This document shows positions 30,355-38,974 of a stretch of 38,974 bases of DNA, piece by piece. The position numbers were made by a program, and so were the translations under genes. Numbering within the stretch: position 1 is the stretch's first letter; every line of letters begins with the position of its first letter. The stretch is from an uncultured Burkholderiales bacterium (GTDB lineage Bacteria; Pseudomonadota; Gammaproteobacteria; Burkholderiales; Burkholderiaceae_C): NCBI GenBank assembly GCA_903830725.1, contig CAIKVH010000089.1, positions 1 to 38,974 of the forward strand, given 5' to 3'. The notes beneath the pieces are model-generated. The model was not told the origin of the DNA and did no database searches. It saw only the letters and a program-made list of their open reading frames with translations.

Positions 30355-32538
30355 TTACTTAGATGTCGTAGAGGCTTGACCAGGAGCATTAGGGGCTGAA
30401 GCTCCCGAGTTATCAGCAGGCGCACTGATTGCTGGAGGATTTTGCACGTTTGCGCTCGCAGCAGAATCCTTACCAACATGACTACCCGGTAAAAGTGGAA
30501 CAATAAGTAGGGCCACAATATTGATAATCTTGATCAAAGGATTCACAGCTGGTCCAGCCGTATCTTTGTAAGGATCCCCCACCGTGTCCCCTGTGACAGC
30601 CGCTTTATGAGCGTCACTGCCCTTGCCACCGAAGTGACCGTCCTCAATGTATTTCTTGGCGTTATCCCATGCACCACCGCCTGTACACATAGATATCGCT
30701 ACAAAAAGGCCGGTCACAATAGTGCCCATCAAAAGTCCGCCAAGCGCTTTCGGTCCGAGTAAGAGTCCGACCAAAATAGGCGCAACAACTGGGAGCAATG
30801 AGGGAATCATCATCTCTTTAATTGCTGCAGTGGTGAGCATGTCTACAGCTCGTCCGTATTCGGGTTTCGCTGTGCCCTCCATGATGCCTTTGATTTCTCT
30901 AAATTGTCTACGCACCTCCTCGACAACCGCACTTGCTGATCTACCCACAGCCTCCATGGCCATTGCGCCAAAAAGATAAGGAATCAGTCCGCCGATAAAG
31001 AGGCCCACAATCACCATGGGGTCGGAGAGATCAAATGAAACTGAATTTCCAAAACTCTCTAGTTTATGGGTGTAATCGGCAAATAGAACCAACGCTGCAA
31101 GTCCTGCTGAACCGATTGCATAACCCTTGGTAACGGCCTTTGTGGTGTTGCCCACAGCATCTAAGGGATCCGTTACATCTCGAACACTCGAAGGCAGTTC
31201 GGCCATTTCTGCGATACCGCCTGCGTTATCTGTAATCGGTCCATATGCATCCAAAGCCACAATAATCCCTGCCATGCTAAGCATTGCAGTAGCCGCAACA
31301 GCTACACCGTATAAGCCGGCCAAGCTGAAGGAGGCCAGGATGGCTAAGCAAACACACAGCACCGGCCATGCAGTGGATTTCATGGATACACCAATACCAG
31401 CAATGATGTTGGTTGCATGCCCCGTAGTGGATGCCTGTGCGACATGCTTAACAGGGGCGTAATCGGTACCTGTGTAGTATTCAGTAATCCAAACGAGTGC
31501 GGCCGTAAGTAAGAGTCCAACTACGCACGCGCCGAACAATGCAAGACGAGAACCTGTTGGAGCAATGGCGTCATCAGGCATGATGGTCCAGGTGACCCAA
31601 GCAAAAGCGGCTAAGCTTAGCAGGCCAGCAACGATCAAGCCTTTATACAGTGCGGGCATGACGTTTTTCATGCCTGGGGATGCTTTAACGAAGAAGCATC
31701 CAATGATGGAGGCGATGATGGAGACTCCGCCCAGTACAAGCGGGTAAAGCACCGCTTCGCCGTGGCCGTTTGTAACCACTAGCGCGCCGAGCACCATAGT
31801 TGCGATGAGCGTGACAGCATAAGTCTCAAAAAGGTCAGCCGCCATACCTGCGCAGTCACCTACGTTATCGCCTACATTGTCGGCAATCACTGCGGGATTA
31901 CGGGGGTCGTCCTCTGGGATACCAGCCTCAACTTTACCCACCAAGTCTGCACCAACGTCAGCGCCTTTAGTGAATATTCCACCGCCGAGACGCGCAAAAA
32001 TTGAAATCAAAGAAGAACCAAAAGCCAAACCAATCAGAGGATTAAGCAACGTCGCCAAAGCTTCGCCGTTTGGGTGCCCTGCATTACCAACCAAGTACCA
32101 ATAAAAACCTGTTACTCCAAGTAGTCCAAGTCCAACAACCAACATACCTGTGATCGCACCCCCTTTAAAGGCGACATCCAAGGCTGGGCCAATTCCGTGC
32201 GTGGCTGCTTGTGCTGTGCGGACGTTTGCTTTTACGGATACGTTCATACCAATAAATCCACAAGCGCCAGATAAAAACGCACCGATCACAAAACCAACTG
32301 CAGTTTGTAAGGGCAAGAAGATTGCAATTAATATAGCCAACACGATACCAACCATAGCGATGGTGCGGTACTGGCGAGCCAAATAAGCGGCAGCGCCTTG
32401 CTGGATGGCCGCCGCTATCTCTTGCATACGCGCGTTGCCCGCGTCTAAAGACAAGATGGAGGAGCGTGCCCAAAAACCGTAAAGTACGGCTATCAGCCCA
32501 CAAATGAGCGCAAATATTAGTGCAGAACTTTCAGACAT
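30355..32538 (-). CDS. hppA: Membrane-bound proton-pumping pyrophosphatase
   Basis: A 727-residue integral protein with about 16 membrane segments that hydrolyses pyrophosphate and pumps H+ out of the cytoplasm. The catalytic loop is [21 protein letters not shown] with [21 protein letters not shown], and the second site is [14 protein letters not shown] and [31 protein letters not shown] carries Lys where K+-dependent forms have Ala, so this should be a K+-independent H+-PPase. A good ribosome site (AAGGAAA) precedes the ATG. The C-terminal 35 residues are an Ala/Ser-rich tail. It is divergent from ppa. Confidence 0.95.
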   Translation of the reverse strand: MSESSALIFALICGLIAVLYGFWARSSILSLDAGNARMQEIAAAIQQGAAAYLARQYRTIAMVGIVLAILIAIFLPLQTAVGFVIGAFLSGACGFIGMNVSVKANVRTAQAATHGIGPALDVAFKGGAITGMLVVGLGLLGVTGFYWYLVGNAGHPNGEALATLLNPLIGLAFGSSLISIFARLGGGIFTKGADVGADLVGKVEAGIPEDDPRNPAVIADNVGDNVGDCAGMAADLFETYAVTLIATMVLGALVVTNGHGEAVLYPLVLGGVSIIASIIGCFFVKASPGMKNVMPALYKGLIVAGLLSLAAFAWVTWTIMPDDAIAPTGSRLALFGACVVGLLLTAALVWITEYYTGTDYAPVKHVAQASTTGHATNIIAGIGVSMKSTAWPVLCVCLAILASFSLAGLYGVAVAATAMLSMAGIIVALDAYGPITDNAGGIAEMAELPSSVRDVTDPLDAVGNTTKAVTKGYAIGSAGLAALVLFADYTHKLESFGNSVSFDLSDPMVIVGLFIGGLIPYLFGAMAMEAVGRSASAVVEEVRRQFREIKGIMEGTAKPEYGRAVDMLTTAAIKEMMIPSLLPVVAPILVGLLLGPKALGGLLMGTIVTGLFVAISMCTGGGAWDNAKKYIEDGHFGGKGSDAHKAAVTGDTVGDPYKDTAGPAVNPLIKIINIVALLIVPLLPGSHVGKDSAASANVQNPPAISAPADNSGASAPNAPGQASTTSK

Positions 32539-32884
32539 TAAGTTTCCTTTAAGTAATTTCTCAAATTAAACGCAGATCATTGTTAAGCGACTTGGGGTCA
32601 AAAAGTTACCCTAAATGTTCCTCAAAACGTTTAACAACAGCCTCCTGACTAAACCTTTAACTCGCTTTTTGCTAAGTCACGTGCCCAAGTTACTTATGAG
32701 AAAGGACAAAGCCTTGCTACTGTAAGCGATTGAATTGGATAAAAATGTAATTTCGGCACAAAGCATCTGTAAAATGCGGGTTAGTACTGACGGGTATCGG
32801 TAATGTTTTTCGCTCTCCCTGAGGGTTATGCCTAAGTCAGATCAATAAGTTCTTTTCCTTTTTAATCAAACTTTCATTTAAATC
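32539..32884. other. Intergenic region between divergent hppA and ppa
   Basis: 346 bases with no gene. It must hold both promoters. The only sigma-70-like candidate I could place toward ppa is TTGCTA near 32714 with GATAAA 18 bases on, which is weak. No riboswitch motif was recognised. Confidence 0.5.
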
Positions 32885-33424
32885 ATGTCCTTAGATAACG
32901 TCTCCTACGGTAAAAATGTGCCTGACTCTTTCAACGTCATCATTGAAATTCCAATGAATGCGGATCCAGTTAAGTATGAAGTGGATAAAGAAACGGGAGC
33001 TATTTTTGTAGACCGATTCATGAGTACATCCATGCACTATCCAACGAATTACGGATATGTGCCCAAAACAATCAGTGGTGACGGAGACCCTGTGGACGTG
33101 CTTGTGATCACGCCCGTACCCCTAATTCCTGGAGTCGTCGTGACTTGTAGACCTATTGGCATCTTGAAAATGCAGGACGAGGCGGGTGAGGACGGGAAAA
33201 TTCTGGCTGTACCAACAGACAAAATTCTCTCCATCTACACTCAGTGGCAAAAGCCAGAGGATCTAAACCCACTTCGTCTTAAGACCATTGCCCATTTCTT
33301 TGAACATTACAAAGATTTAGAAGAAGGTAAATGGGTAAAAATTCTTGGTTGGGAAGGCCCAGAGTCAGCCAAAAAAGAGGTAATGGACGGGATTGCCAAT
33401 TACAACGCACACAAGAAAGCTTAA
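32885..33424 (+). CDS. ppa: Inorganic pyrophosphatase, soluble
   Basis: A 179-residue family I enzyme that cleaves pyrophosphate to two phosphates in the cytoplasm. The signature [10 protein letters not shown] is at about 63-72, with the conserved [10 protein letters not shown] before it and the KILxVP stretch ([12 protein letters not shown]) after it. Normal length. It lies beside the membrane pyrophosphatase, so the cell has both a dissipating and an energy-conserving enzyme. Confidence 0.96.
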   Translation: MSLDNVSYGKNVPDSFNVIIEIPMNADPVKYEVDKETGAIFVDRFMSTSMHYPTNYGYVPKTISGDGDPVDVLVITPVPLIPGVVVTCRPIGILKMQDEAGEDGKILAVPTDKILSIYTQWQKPEDLNPLRLKTIAHFFEHYKDLEEGKWVKILGWEGPESAKKEVMDGIANYNAHKKA

Positions 33425-33441
33425 GCGATTAATTATTATTG

Positions 33442-33491
33442 CTCCATGCTGCATGCACTCCTAACAAACGCGAGTGCATGCTCTTATGGAG
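33442..33491. terminator. Long stem-loop between convergent ppa and FemAB-like genes
   Basis: Inner arms GCATGCACTC (33451-33460) and GAGTGCATGC (33472-33481) are perfect; an outer stem CTCCAT (33442-33447) pairs with ATGGAG (33486-33491). A bidirectional terminator is the likely function. Confidence 0.75.
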
Positions 33492-33513
33492 TTAATCTTT
33501 AATAGGAGAAAAT

Positions 33514-34752
33514 TTAGATGCCCGTTTTGAGCGGCGTCCTGCGTTCTAAATCCTCCATATAGTTCTCTATGCCTTGTTCCTCGCGGGTCAGGAAATTGTC
33601 TACCGCCGAGGCAAAGGACGGGTGAACAAGGTAGTGTGCACTGCTTGTTTTAACGGGCAATAAAGCCCTAGCCATTTTGTGCTCGCCTTGAGCCCCGCCC
33701 TCAAATCGGTTTACCCCGTTTTGAATGCACCACTCAATGGGCTGGTAATAGCACGCTTCAAAGTGTAGGCAGTCAACCCGCTCTAAAGCACCCCAATAAC
33801 GTCCATAAGCGATCTGTAAATTTTGCGGCTCTACGCTATTACCTGCTGACTCAAAGACTTGGACCGAAGCCTTATCCGAGATTCCAACTAAACTGCATGC
33901 GATCCGCTCACCGTTTTCTTTACTTGCGATGAATAGGACCCAATTATGGGGCATCGTTTCTTGCATTTGTTTGAAAAACTCAGGCGTAAGGTAGGGTGCG
34001 TTACCGTGTTCTAAATAGGTCCGTTCGTAACATTTGTAAAAAAATGCCCAATCGGTATCGTTGATTTCTGTGCCGACTTTGGAAATAAATCCAACCCCGG
34101 CTTTTGAGACTTTGGCACGCTCTTGTTTGATCTTCTTGCGTTTTTCTTGGTTTAAACCGCTCAGAAAATCAGCAAAGTCGCTGTAGTTTGAATTTTGCCA
34201 ATGAAACTGGACTGTGTGTCTAAGTGAGTAAGCATTGGCAACGCAGGCTTTTAAATCCTCCTCAGCCCCAAAGAGCAGATGGGCAGAGGATAGGTCCTCG
34301 TGCTTGGTCCATTCCTGAACAACGCCGGCCAAGAGCGCCCGCGTATCCTCATCCTTGGCCAATAAGCGAGTCCCTGGTACCGGTGTAAACGGAACGCCTA
34401 CAAGTGCTTTGGGGTAGTAATTCAAGCCGTGCTGTTCATATGCGTTTGCCCAGGACCAGTCAAAAACAAATTCGCCGTAGGAGTGCATTTTTAAGTAAAG
34501 GGGACACGCGCCAATCAAAGTGTCCTCTAATCTGATTGTGATAAAGCGCGGGGTCCACCCCGTTTGCGGCGTAGCGCTTTTGCTTAATTCCATTGCCAAC
34601 AAATACTCATGCTTCATGAACGGGGTGGGGTTGGGCTGGATTTTTAGCAGCGAATTCCACTGTGTTGCGTCAATATCCCCGATGCTTTTGAGCACTTGGA
34701 TGTCATAATCGTGGTGTTCTGATGGTTGGGTTGGCGTAGATAGCATTTTCAC
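33514..34752 (-). CDS. FemAB-like/GNAT-fold protein (DUF482, PF04339 type)
   Basis: A 412-residue protein of the FemAB_like family, annotated in databases as a peptidoglycan-biosynthesis-related acyltransferase but without a proven reaction. Conserved blocks: PNPTPFMKHEYLLAME, GACPLYLKMHSYGEFVFDWSWA, YPKALVGVPFTPVPG, the GLNQEKRKKIKQERAKV helix and the C-terminal RFEGGAQGEHKMARALLPV. The start may be GTG at 34752 or ATG at 34746; neither has a good ribosome site. It lies convergent to ppa and divergent from nadE. Confidence 0.85.
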   Translation of the reverse strand: MKMLSTPTQPSEHHDYDIQVLKSIGDIDATQWNSLLKIQPNPTPFMKHEYLLAMELSKSATPQTGWTPRFITIRLEDTLIGACPLYLKMHSYGEFVFDWSWANAYEQHGLNYYPKALVGVPFTPVPGTRLLAKDEDTRALLAGVVQEWTKHEDLSSAHLLFGAEEDLKACVANAYSLRHTVQFHWQNSNYSDFADFLSGLNQEKRKKIKQERAKVSKAGVGFISKVGTEINDTDWAFFYKCYERTYLEHGNAPYLTPEFFKQMQETMPHNWVLFIASKENGERIACSLVGISDKASVQVFESAGNSVEPQNLQIAYGRYWGALERVDCLHFEACYYQPIEWCIQNGVNRFEGGAQGEHKMARALLPVKTSSAHYLVHPSFASAVDNFLTREEQGIENYMEDLERRTPLKTGI

Positions 34753-34849
34753 TAAAACGTGTAATTAAAAGATGTTGTCAAATCGAGATTCTTTGAATTC
34801 AACTTCCCTATTTTGATGAATATTTCGTAAGTTTGTTTAGCCTTAAATT

Positions 34850-36541
34850 ATGACCCTCCAACTTGATCGAATCTGCATTGCGCAACTTAATTTTGTGGTC
34901 GGGGATATAGCCGCGAACGCTCTAAAAATCATTGATGCCTCCAAACGGGCCTACGAACGCGGTGTTCGCCTATTACTGACCCCGGAGTTATCGCTTTGTG
35001 GTTATGCCTGTGAGGACTTGTTCCTCAGGCCCTCTTTCATCCAGGCCTGCGACATTGCACTGGACCGTATTCGAGATGAATTGGCCCACCTCAAAGATTT
35101 TCACGTAGTTGTGGGACATCCGAGCGGAGGAGATTTGCGTACTCGCTCCGTAACCCAGGCGCAACGACAAAACAAAGCGAGTGTCTTGAGTGAAGGTCGC
35201 TTAGTTGTCTCTTACGCCAAGCGTGAACTGCCCAACTATCAAGTGTTTGACGAGCGAAGGTATTTTGCCCCCGGAGCCGAGCCATGCGTGTTTGAAGTCC
35301 TGGGAGTTAAAGTTGGCTTACTCATTTGTGAGGATGCTTGGTTTGAGCAGCCCGCAAAAAGCAGTGTCCAAGCTGGAGCCCAATTGCTTGCCGTTCTTAA
35401 TGCCTCTCCTTTTCATGTAGGCAAAGGCGTGGAGCGAGAGGAGGCAATGCGAGCCAGGGTCTTAGATACAGGACTCCCCCTCATTTACGCACACTTAGTG
35501 GGTGGACAAGATGAGGTGGTTTTTGAGGGAAGATCTTTCGCATTAGATGCAAGCGGGAAATTGGTAGGTCGGGCTAAAAGCTTCATTGAGGATCATTTTG
35601 ATATTGATGTGTCCAAAGAAAGTGAAGGGAACAAGGCCGGGGGCCAGATCCATCTCGCGGCAAGGATTGATGCCGAAGGCAACACAGAGATGGATCTTTG
35701 GCATGCATTGGTACTTGGAGTTAGGGACTACATAGGTAAAAACGGCTTTCCTGGCGTGATACTAGGACTGTCAGGTGGAATTGATTCTGCATTGGTGATG
35801 GCCATTGCAGTAGATGCATTGGGGCCTGAGCGGGTGCGCGCTGTAATGATGCCTTCACCTTATACAGCTGAAATCAGTTGGCTTGACGCTAAAGAGATGG
35901 CGCAAAGACTTGGCGTTCAATACGATGAGATTAGTATTAAGCCTGAATTTGACGCTTTCCTCAACTCACTCGAGGCGGAGTTTAATGGCCTTTCTATAGA
36001 CACTACTGAGGAGAATATTCAAGCGCGAATCAGAGGAACACTTTTGATGGCCTTGTCAAATAAGAAAGGTTCGATCGTACTTACAACGGGTAACAAGAGC
36101 GAGATGGCTACCGGGTACTGTACGCTTTACGGGGATATGGCAGGGGGTTTTGCTGTAATCAAGGATGTTGCAAAAACCATGGTCTTTAATTTGGCAAGGT
36201 GGAGAAATGCAAATGACCCGTATGCGAGAGGTATAAACCCAATTCCCGAGCGTATTATTACTAGACCTCCTAGCGCAGAGTTAAGACCTGATCAAAAGGA
36301 TCAAGACAGCTTGCCACCTTATGAAGTGCTTGACGCTATTTTAGAGCGCTACATGGAGCTGGATATGAATGTGGAGCAGATCGTTCAAGCCGGGTACCCC
36401 CGCGCAGATGTGGAACGCGTCACCCGATTAATTAAGATCAGCGAGTACAAGAGGCGACAGTCCCCAATTGGCATCAGAATCACACACCGTAGCTTTGGCA
36501 AAGATTGGCGATACCCAATCACAAATCGTTTTAAAGATTAG
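34850..36541 (+). CDS. nadE: Glutamine-dependent NAD+ synthase
   Basis: A 563-residue two-domain enzyme that makes NAD+ from deamido-NAD+, glutamine and ATP. Residues 1-270 are a nitrilase-type glutaminase with the catalytic triad E46, K124 and C160 (LLICEDAWF). Residues 280-563 are the synthetase with the ATP-pyrophosphatase loop LSGGIDSA (307-314) and TTGNKSEMATGYCTLYGD. The C-terminus is the standard KRRQSPIGIRITHRSFGKDWRYP. Its stop is followed by a moderate hairpin (36609-36626). Confidence 0.96.
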   Translation: MTLQLDRICIAQLNFVVGDIAANALKIIDASKRAYERGVRLLLTPELSLCGYACEDLFLRPSFIQACDIALDRIRDELAHLKDFHVVVGHPSGGDLRTRSVTQAQRQNKASVLSEGRLVVSYAKRELPNYQVFDERRYFAPGAEPCVFEVLGVKVGLLICEDAWFEQPAKSSVQAGAQLLAVLNASPFHVGKGVEREEAMRARVLDTGLPLIYAHLVGGQDEVVFEGRSFALDASGKLVGRAKSFIEDHFDIDVSKESEGNKAGGQIHLAARIDAEGNTEMDLWHALVLGVRDYIGKNGFPGVILGLSGGIDSALVMAIAVDALGPERVRAVMMPSPYTAEISWLDAKEMAQRLGVQYDEISIKPEFDAFLNSLEAEFNGLSIDTTEENIQARIRGTLLMALSNKKGSIVLTTGNKSEMATGYCTLYGDMAGGFAVIKDVAKTMVFNLARWRNANDPYARGINPIPERIITRPPSAELRPDQKDQDSLPPYEVLDAILERYMELDMNVEQIVQAGYPRADVERVTRLIKISEYKRRQSPIGIRITHRSFGKDWRYPITNRFKD

Positions 36542-36874
36542 GCTCTTTAACTGAATTGACTAGATTACCTAGGGCTTGAGAATTCGACACAACTCACCTC
36601 CTTATACAAGCTACTTTTATGTAGCTGTTTAAGACTCTAGTGGTTTGTCCTATGCTTTGGTGAGGTTGAATAAATAAAATGTTAGCTCCTGCATGTTAAT
36701 ATTTAGAGCGCTTTAGGATTAGGCACACTGAGCAGAATTTAAGTGGCGCCAGACCTTTTAAGCATTGACAAATATTTTTAATTATCAAAATAAAAACATT
36801 TTGTATTTATGAGAAGTAATTGATTTGAGAATTAAAAATCCTGCTCGAAATTAACATTCATCTGGAGATTCATC
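36542..36874. other. Intergenic region with hairpin and promoter elements
   Basis: 333 bases. AGCTAC/GTAGCT (36609-36614, 36621-36626) plus GTTT is a weak terminator for nadE. TTGACA at 36765-36770 is a perfect -35, with only a poor -10 (AAATAA) at the right distance; the AT-rich stretch after it may suit another sigma arrangement. GGAG at 36863-36866 is the ribosome site for the next gene. Confidence 0.55.
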
Positions 36875-38974
36875 TTGAGACTTAAACCTACCTTAGCCCT
36901 TATTGCAGGCCTTGCAACTTTTGCGTTAAGCGCGAGTTTGCAGGCCGCTCCTTGGGCAAAGATCACCAATAAAGAAATCGCCGGAGTTGTCAATGGACCT
37001 AAGGGTCCTGAGGCCGGCGTATGGGTGATAGCAGAGACCAAGGACTTGCCAACCAAGTTTGCCAAAATTGTGGCAACTGATGATCAAGGGCGATTCGTTA
37101 TTCCAGAGCTACCCAAAGCCAAATACACGGTTTGGGTAAGGGGATACGGCTTGGTTGATTCTCCTAAAGTTAACGCAGCCCCAGGGCAGGAACTGAAATT
37201 GAAAGCCGTTGTGGCCCCAAATGAGAAGGCTGCCGCTCAGTACTATCCTGGTATGTATTGGTATTCCATGATTGATATTCCAAAGGCAAGTGAATTTCCA
37301 GGAACTGGCGAGAAAGGTAACGGCATTCCAACGTTCATGAAATCGCAGGCATATTGGTTAGATACGATGAAGAACTCTTGCCAATCCTGTCACGCCCTAG
37401 GCACTCGTGGTATCCGAGAGGTGCCTGAGCACTTTAAGTCTCAACACGTAGGTGATGGGTTTGGTCAATGGGCCCAGCGTACCCAGGCCGGTCAAGCTAT
37501 GATAAATATGGCCCTAGGGCTTGGCCGAATTGGCCCAGAGCGCGGCCTCAAAATGTACGCTGACTGGACTGACAGAATTGCCAAAGGCGAGGTGCCCTTT
37601 GCTAAACCTGAAAGACCACAAGGCGTTGAGCGCAATGCGGTATACACCATGTGGGATTGGTCAACCCCCAAACACTATATGCACGATGCGATATCCACAG
37701 ATAAACGCAACCCAACGCTTAACGCAAATGGGTTGATTTACGGCGCGTCAGAGGAAAGCACCGATTTGGTCCCAACCTTAAATCCTCTAACCCATGAAGC
37801 ATCTGCAATTCGGATGCCTTACGCTTCCCCTAAAACGCCGTCCTCTCTTGATCTGCCACGGTCAACCTCAGCTTATTGGGGCGATGAGCCAATATGGGAT
37901 GGTCACAACAGTATTCATAATTTGATTTGGGATGAGAAGGGCTTACTGTGGTTCGCGGCTAGAAATAGGGGGGAGGAGAATCCAGAGTTTTGTAAGAAAG
38001 GATCCAATCATCCTTCCGCGCAAGTGGTGCCTTTGAATACCTCCGCTAGACAACTCTCTATGTATGATCCAAAGACACAGGAATGGGTCCTGATCAACAC
38101 TTGTTTCACCACGCATCATTTGTATTTTGGGCACGACAAGAACAACACCCTTTGGACAAGTGCTGGGGGCGCGGGAGTCCCTGTTGTGGGATGGTTTGAC
38201 ACAAAAATGTTCCTCCAGACTCGAGATGAGCAAAAGTCCCAGGGCTGGACGCCACTTATTATCGATACCAACGGTAACGGTAAACGTGATGAATACGTAG
38301 AGGCTAAAGATCCCCTTGACCCTACGAAAGACAAACGTATCATTGCTGGCTTTTACGCGGTGCAACCCTCTCCTGTGGACGATGCAATTTGGGGTCAGTC
38401 CATGGATGTTGGCTTCTCAAGAATTGATCAGCCCGGGTACATCATTCGCTTGAGCCCAGGTTCTGATCCAACAAATACCGCACTCGCTGAGGTTTATCAA
38501 CCACCCAAAGGCACTTTCGGTGCTCGCGGTATTGATATCGACTCTAAGGGGGTAGTTTGGACCGTTCTTTCAAGTGGCCATATGGCTAGCTTTGATCGAT
38601 CAAAGTGCAAAGGTCCTCTAAACGGGCCAAGCACCGCTGAGGGCAAGCAGTGTCAAGAGGGTTGGAGTCTCTTTAGATTGCCCGGTCCACAGTTTAAGAA
38701 TGTGGATGACCCAACGGGGAGTGCCGACGGGGCTTACTACATCTGGGTAGATTTGTATAACACCCTCGGATTGGGTAAGGATGTACCTATAGCATCATCT
38801 AGTGGAGGTGAGGCGCTGCTTGCATTGGTAAATGGCAAGATGGTTACTCTGCACGTTCCCTATCCGCTAGGTTTCTTTACGAAAAACGTAGACGGCAGGA
38901 TTGACGACGCTTCTAAAGGATGGAAAGGCAAGGGTATTTGGACGTCATCCGGAACGCGTGCTAACTTTCACAGC
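36875..38974 (+). CDS. Exported c-type haem protein with carboxypeptidase-regulatory-like domain, partial
   Basis: A frame of 700 codons, open to the right edge, so the protein is larger than shown. The TTG start has GGAG seven bases upstream. Residues 1-24 are a signal peptide (cleaved near LQA). Residues 30-110 form a beta-sandwich resembling the carboxypeptidase regulatory domain (GVVNGPKGPEAGVWVIAET, DDQGRFVIPELPKAKYTVWVRG). One haem c site, CQSCH, is at 169-173. The remainder has repeated strand blocks (SMYDPKTQEWVLI, NNTLWTSAGG, DIDSKGVVWTVLSSGHMASF) suggesting a beta-propeller like NHL or virginiamycin-lyase folds. Homologous large proteins occur in Burkholderiales but I know of no established function. 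Confidence 0.75.
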   Translation, partial: MRLKPTLALIAGLATFALSASLQAAPWAKITNKEIAGVVNGPKGPEAGVWVIAETKDLPTKFAKIVATDDQGRFVIPELPKAKYTVWVRGYGLVDSPKVNAAPGQELKLKAVVAPNEKAAAQYYPGMYWYSMIDIPKASEFPGTGEKGNGIPTFMKSQAYWLDTMKNSCQSCHALGTRGIREVPEHFKSQHVGDGFGQWAQRTQAGQAMINMALGLGRIGPERGLKMYADWTDRIAKGEVPFAKPERPQGVERNAVYTMWDWSTPKHYMHDAISTDKRNPTLNANGLIYGASEESTDLVPTLNPLTHEASAIRMPYASPKTPSSLDLPRSTSAYWGDEPIWDGHNSIHNLIWDEKGLLWFAARNRGEENPEFCKKGSNHPSAQVVPLNTSARQLSMYDPKTQEWVLINTCFTTHHLYFGHDKNNTLWTSAGGAGVPVVGWFDTKMFLQTRDEQKSQGWTPLIIDTNGNGKRDEYVEAKDPLDPTKDKRIIAGFYAVQPSPVDDAIWGQSMDVGFSRIDQPGYIIRLSPGSDPTNTALAEVYQPPKGTFGARGIDIDSKGVVWTVLSSGHMASFDRSKCKGPLNGPSTAEGKQCQEGWSLFRLPGPQFKNVDDPTGSADGAYYIWVDLYNTLGLGKDVPIASSSGGEALLALVNGKMVTLHVPYPLGFFTKNVDGRIDDASKGWKGKGIWTSSGTRANFHS

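Noticed and set aside
37943-38365. 140-codon minus-strand frame
   Set aside because: Shadow of the haem protein gene, which is continuously open on the plus strand.

Overview
The window looks like a chromosomal segment of a freshwater-type betaproteobacterium of moderate GC. The gene complement (HiPIP, a MaoC-phosphate acetyltransferase fusion followed by acetate kinase, H+-pyrophosphatase beside soluble pyrophosphatase, a FemAB-like protein before NadE, a two-subunit xanthine dehydrogenase) fits Burkholderiales and in particular Polynucleobacter. That placement is an inference from gene content and codon style, not a measured phylogeny. No rRNA, tRNA, CRISPR array, prophage or intact insertion sequence was seen.

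Layout. 1-3.4 kb: start of a Fur-box-preceded exported protein (possibly a TonB receptor), a YfeH-type transporter, an orphan ModA-like binding protein and a CurA-like reductase. 3.4-7.7 kb: an SDR dehydrogenase, a MaoC hydratase, a LivK-type binding protein and small envelope proteins. 7.8-8.8 kb: an orphan ParA ATPase and a DUF427 protein. 9.1-11.8 kb: the MaoC-Pta fusion and acetate kinase. 11.8-17.5 kb: a tautomerase-like protein, a relic of a PIN-domain gene, a hemerythrin-like protein and xanthine dehydrogenase XdhB/XdhA. 17.7-20.9 kb: a ClpP-fold-like lipoprotein, Tat-exported HiPIP with a highly structured 3' region, OmpW, and a metzincin-like secreted protein behind a 7-bp tandem repeat. 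21.0-26.6 kb: a complete vitamin B12 uptake operon on the minus strand (cobalamin riboswitch, btuB, btuF, btuC, btuD, cobO) with overlapping or abutting genes. 26.6-29.0 kb: a GNAT enzyme coupled to a MerR-type regulator, and a divergent Rrf2-type regulator. 29.3-36.5 kb: a His-rich CDF zinc transporter, hppA, ppa, a FemAB-like protein and nadE. 36.9 kb to the end: a large exported protein with a carboxypeptidase-regulatory-like domain and one c-type haem motif, cut by the window edge.

How it works together. Three perfect TTGAT-N4-ATCAA (FNR/Anr) boxes lie upstream of the pta-ackA/DUF427 divergent pair, the hemerythrin gene and ompW. They suggest a small oxygen-responsive set covering acetate overflow metabolism, an oxygen- or NO-binding protein and an outer-membrane porin. 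The B12 operon is the clearest regulated unit. The window also has an unusual number of short tandem repeats (5-9 bp units at 9.04, 19.13, 20.17, 20.95 and 23.34 kb); one is just upstream of a secreted protein gene and one is inside btuC. The most novel-looking candidates are the terminal haem protein, the metzincin-like protein with a shifted third His, and the ClpP-like lipoprotein that lacks the expected nucleophile.
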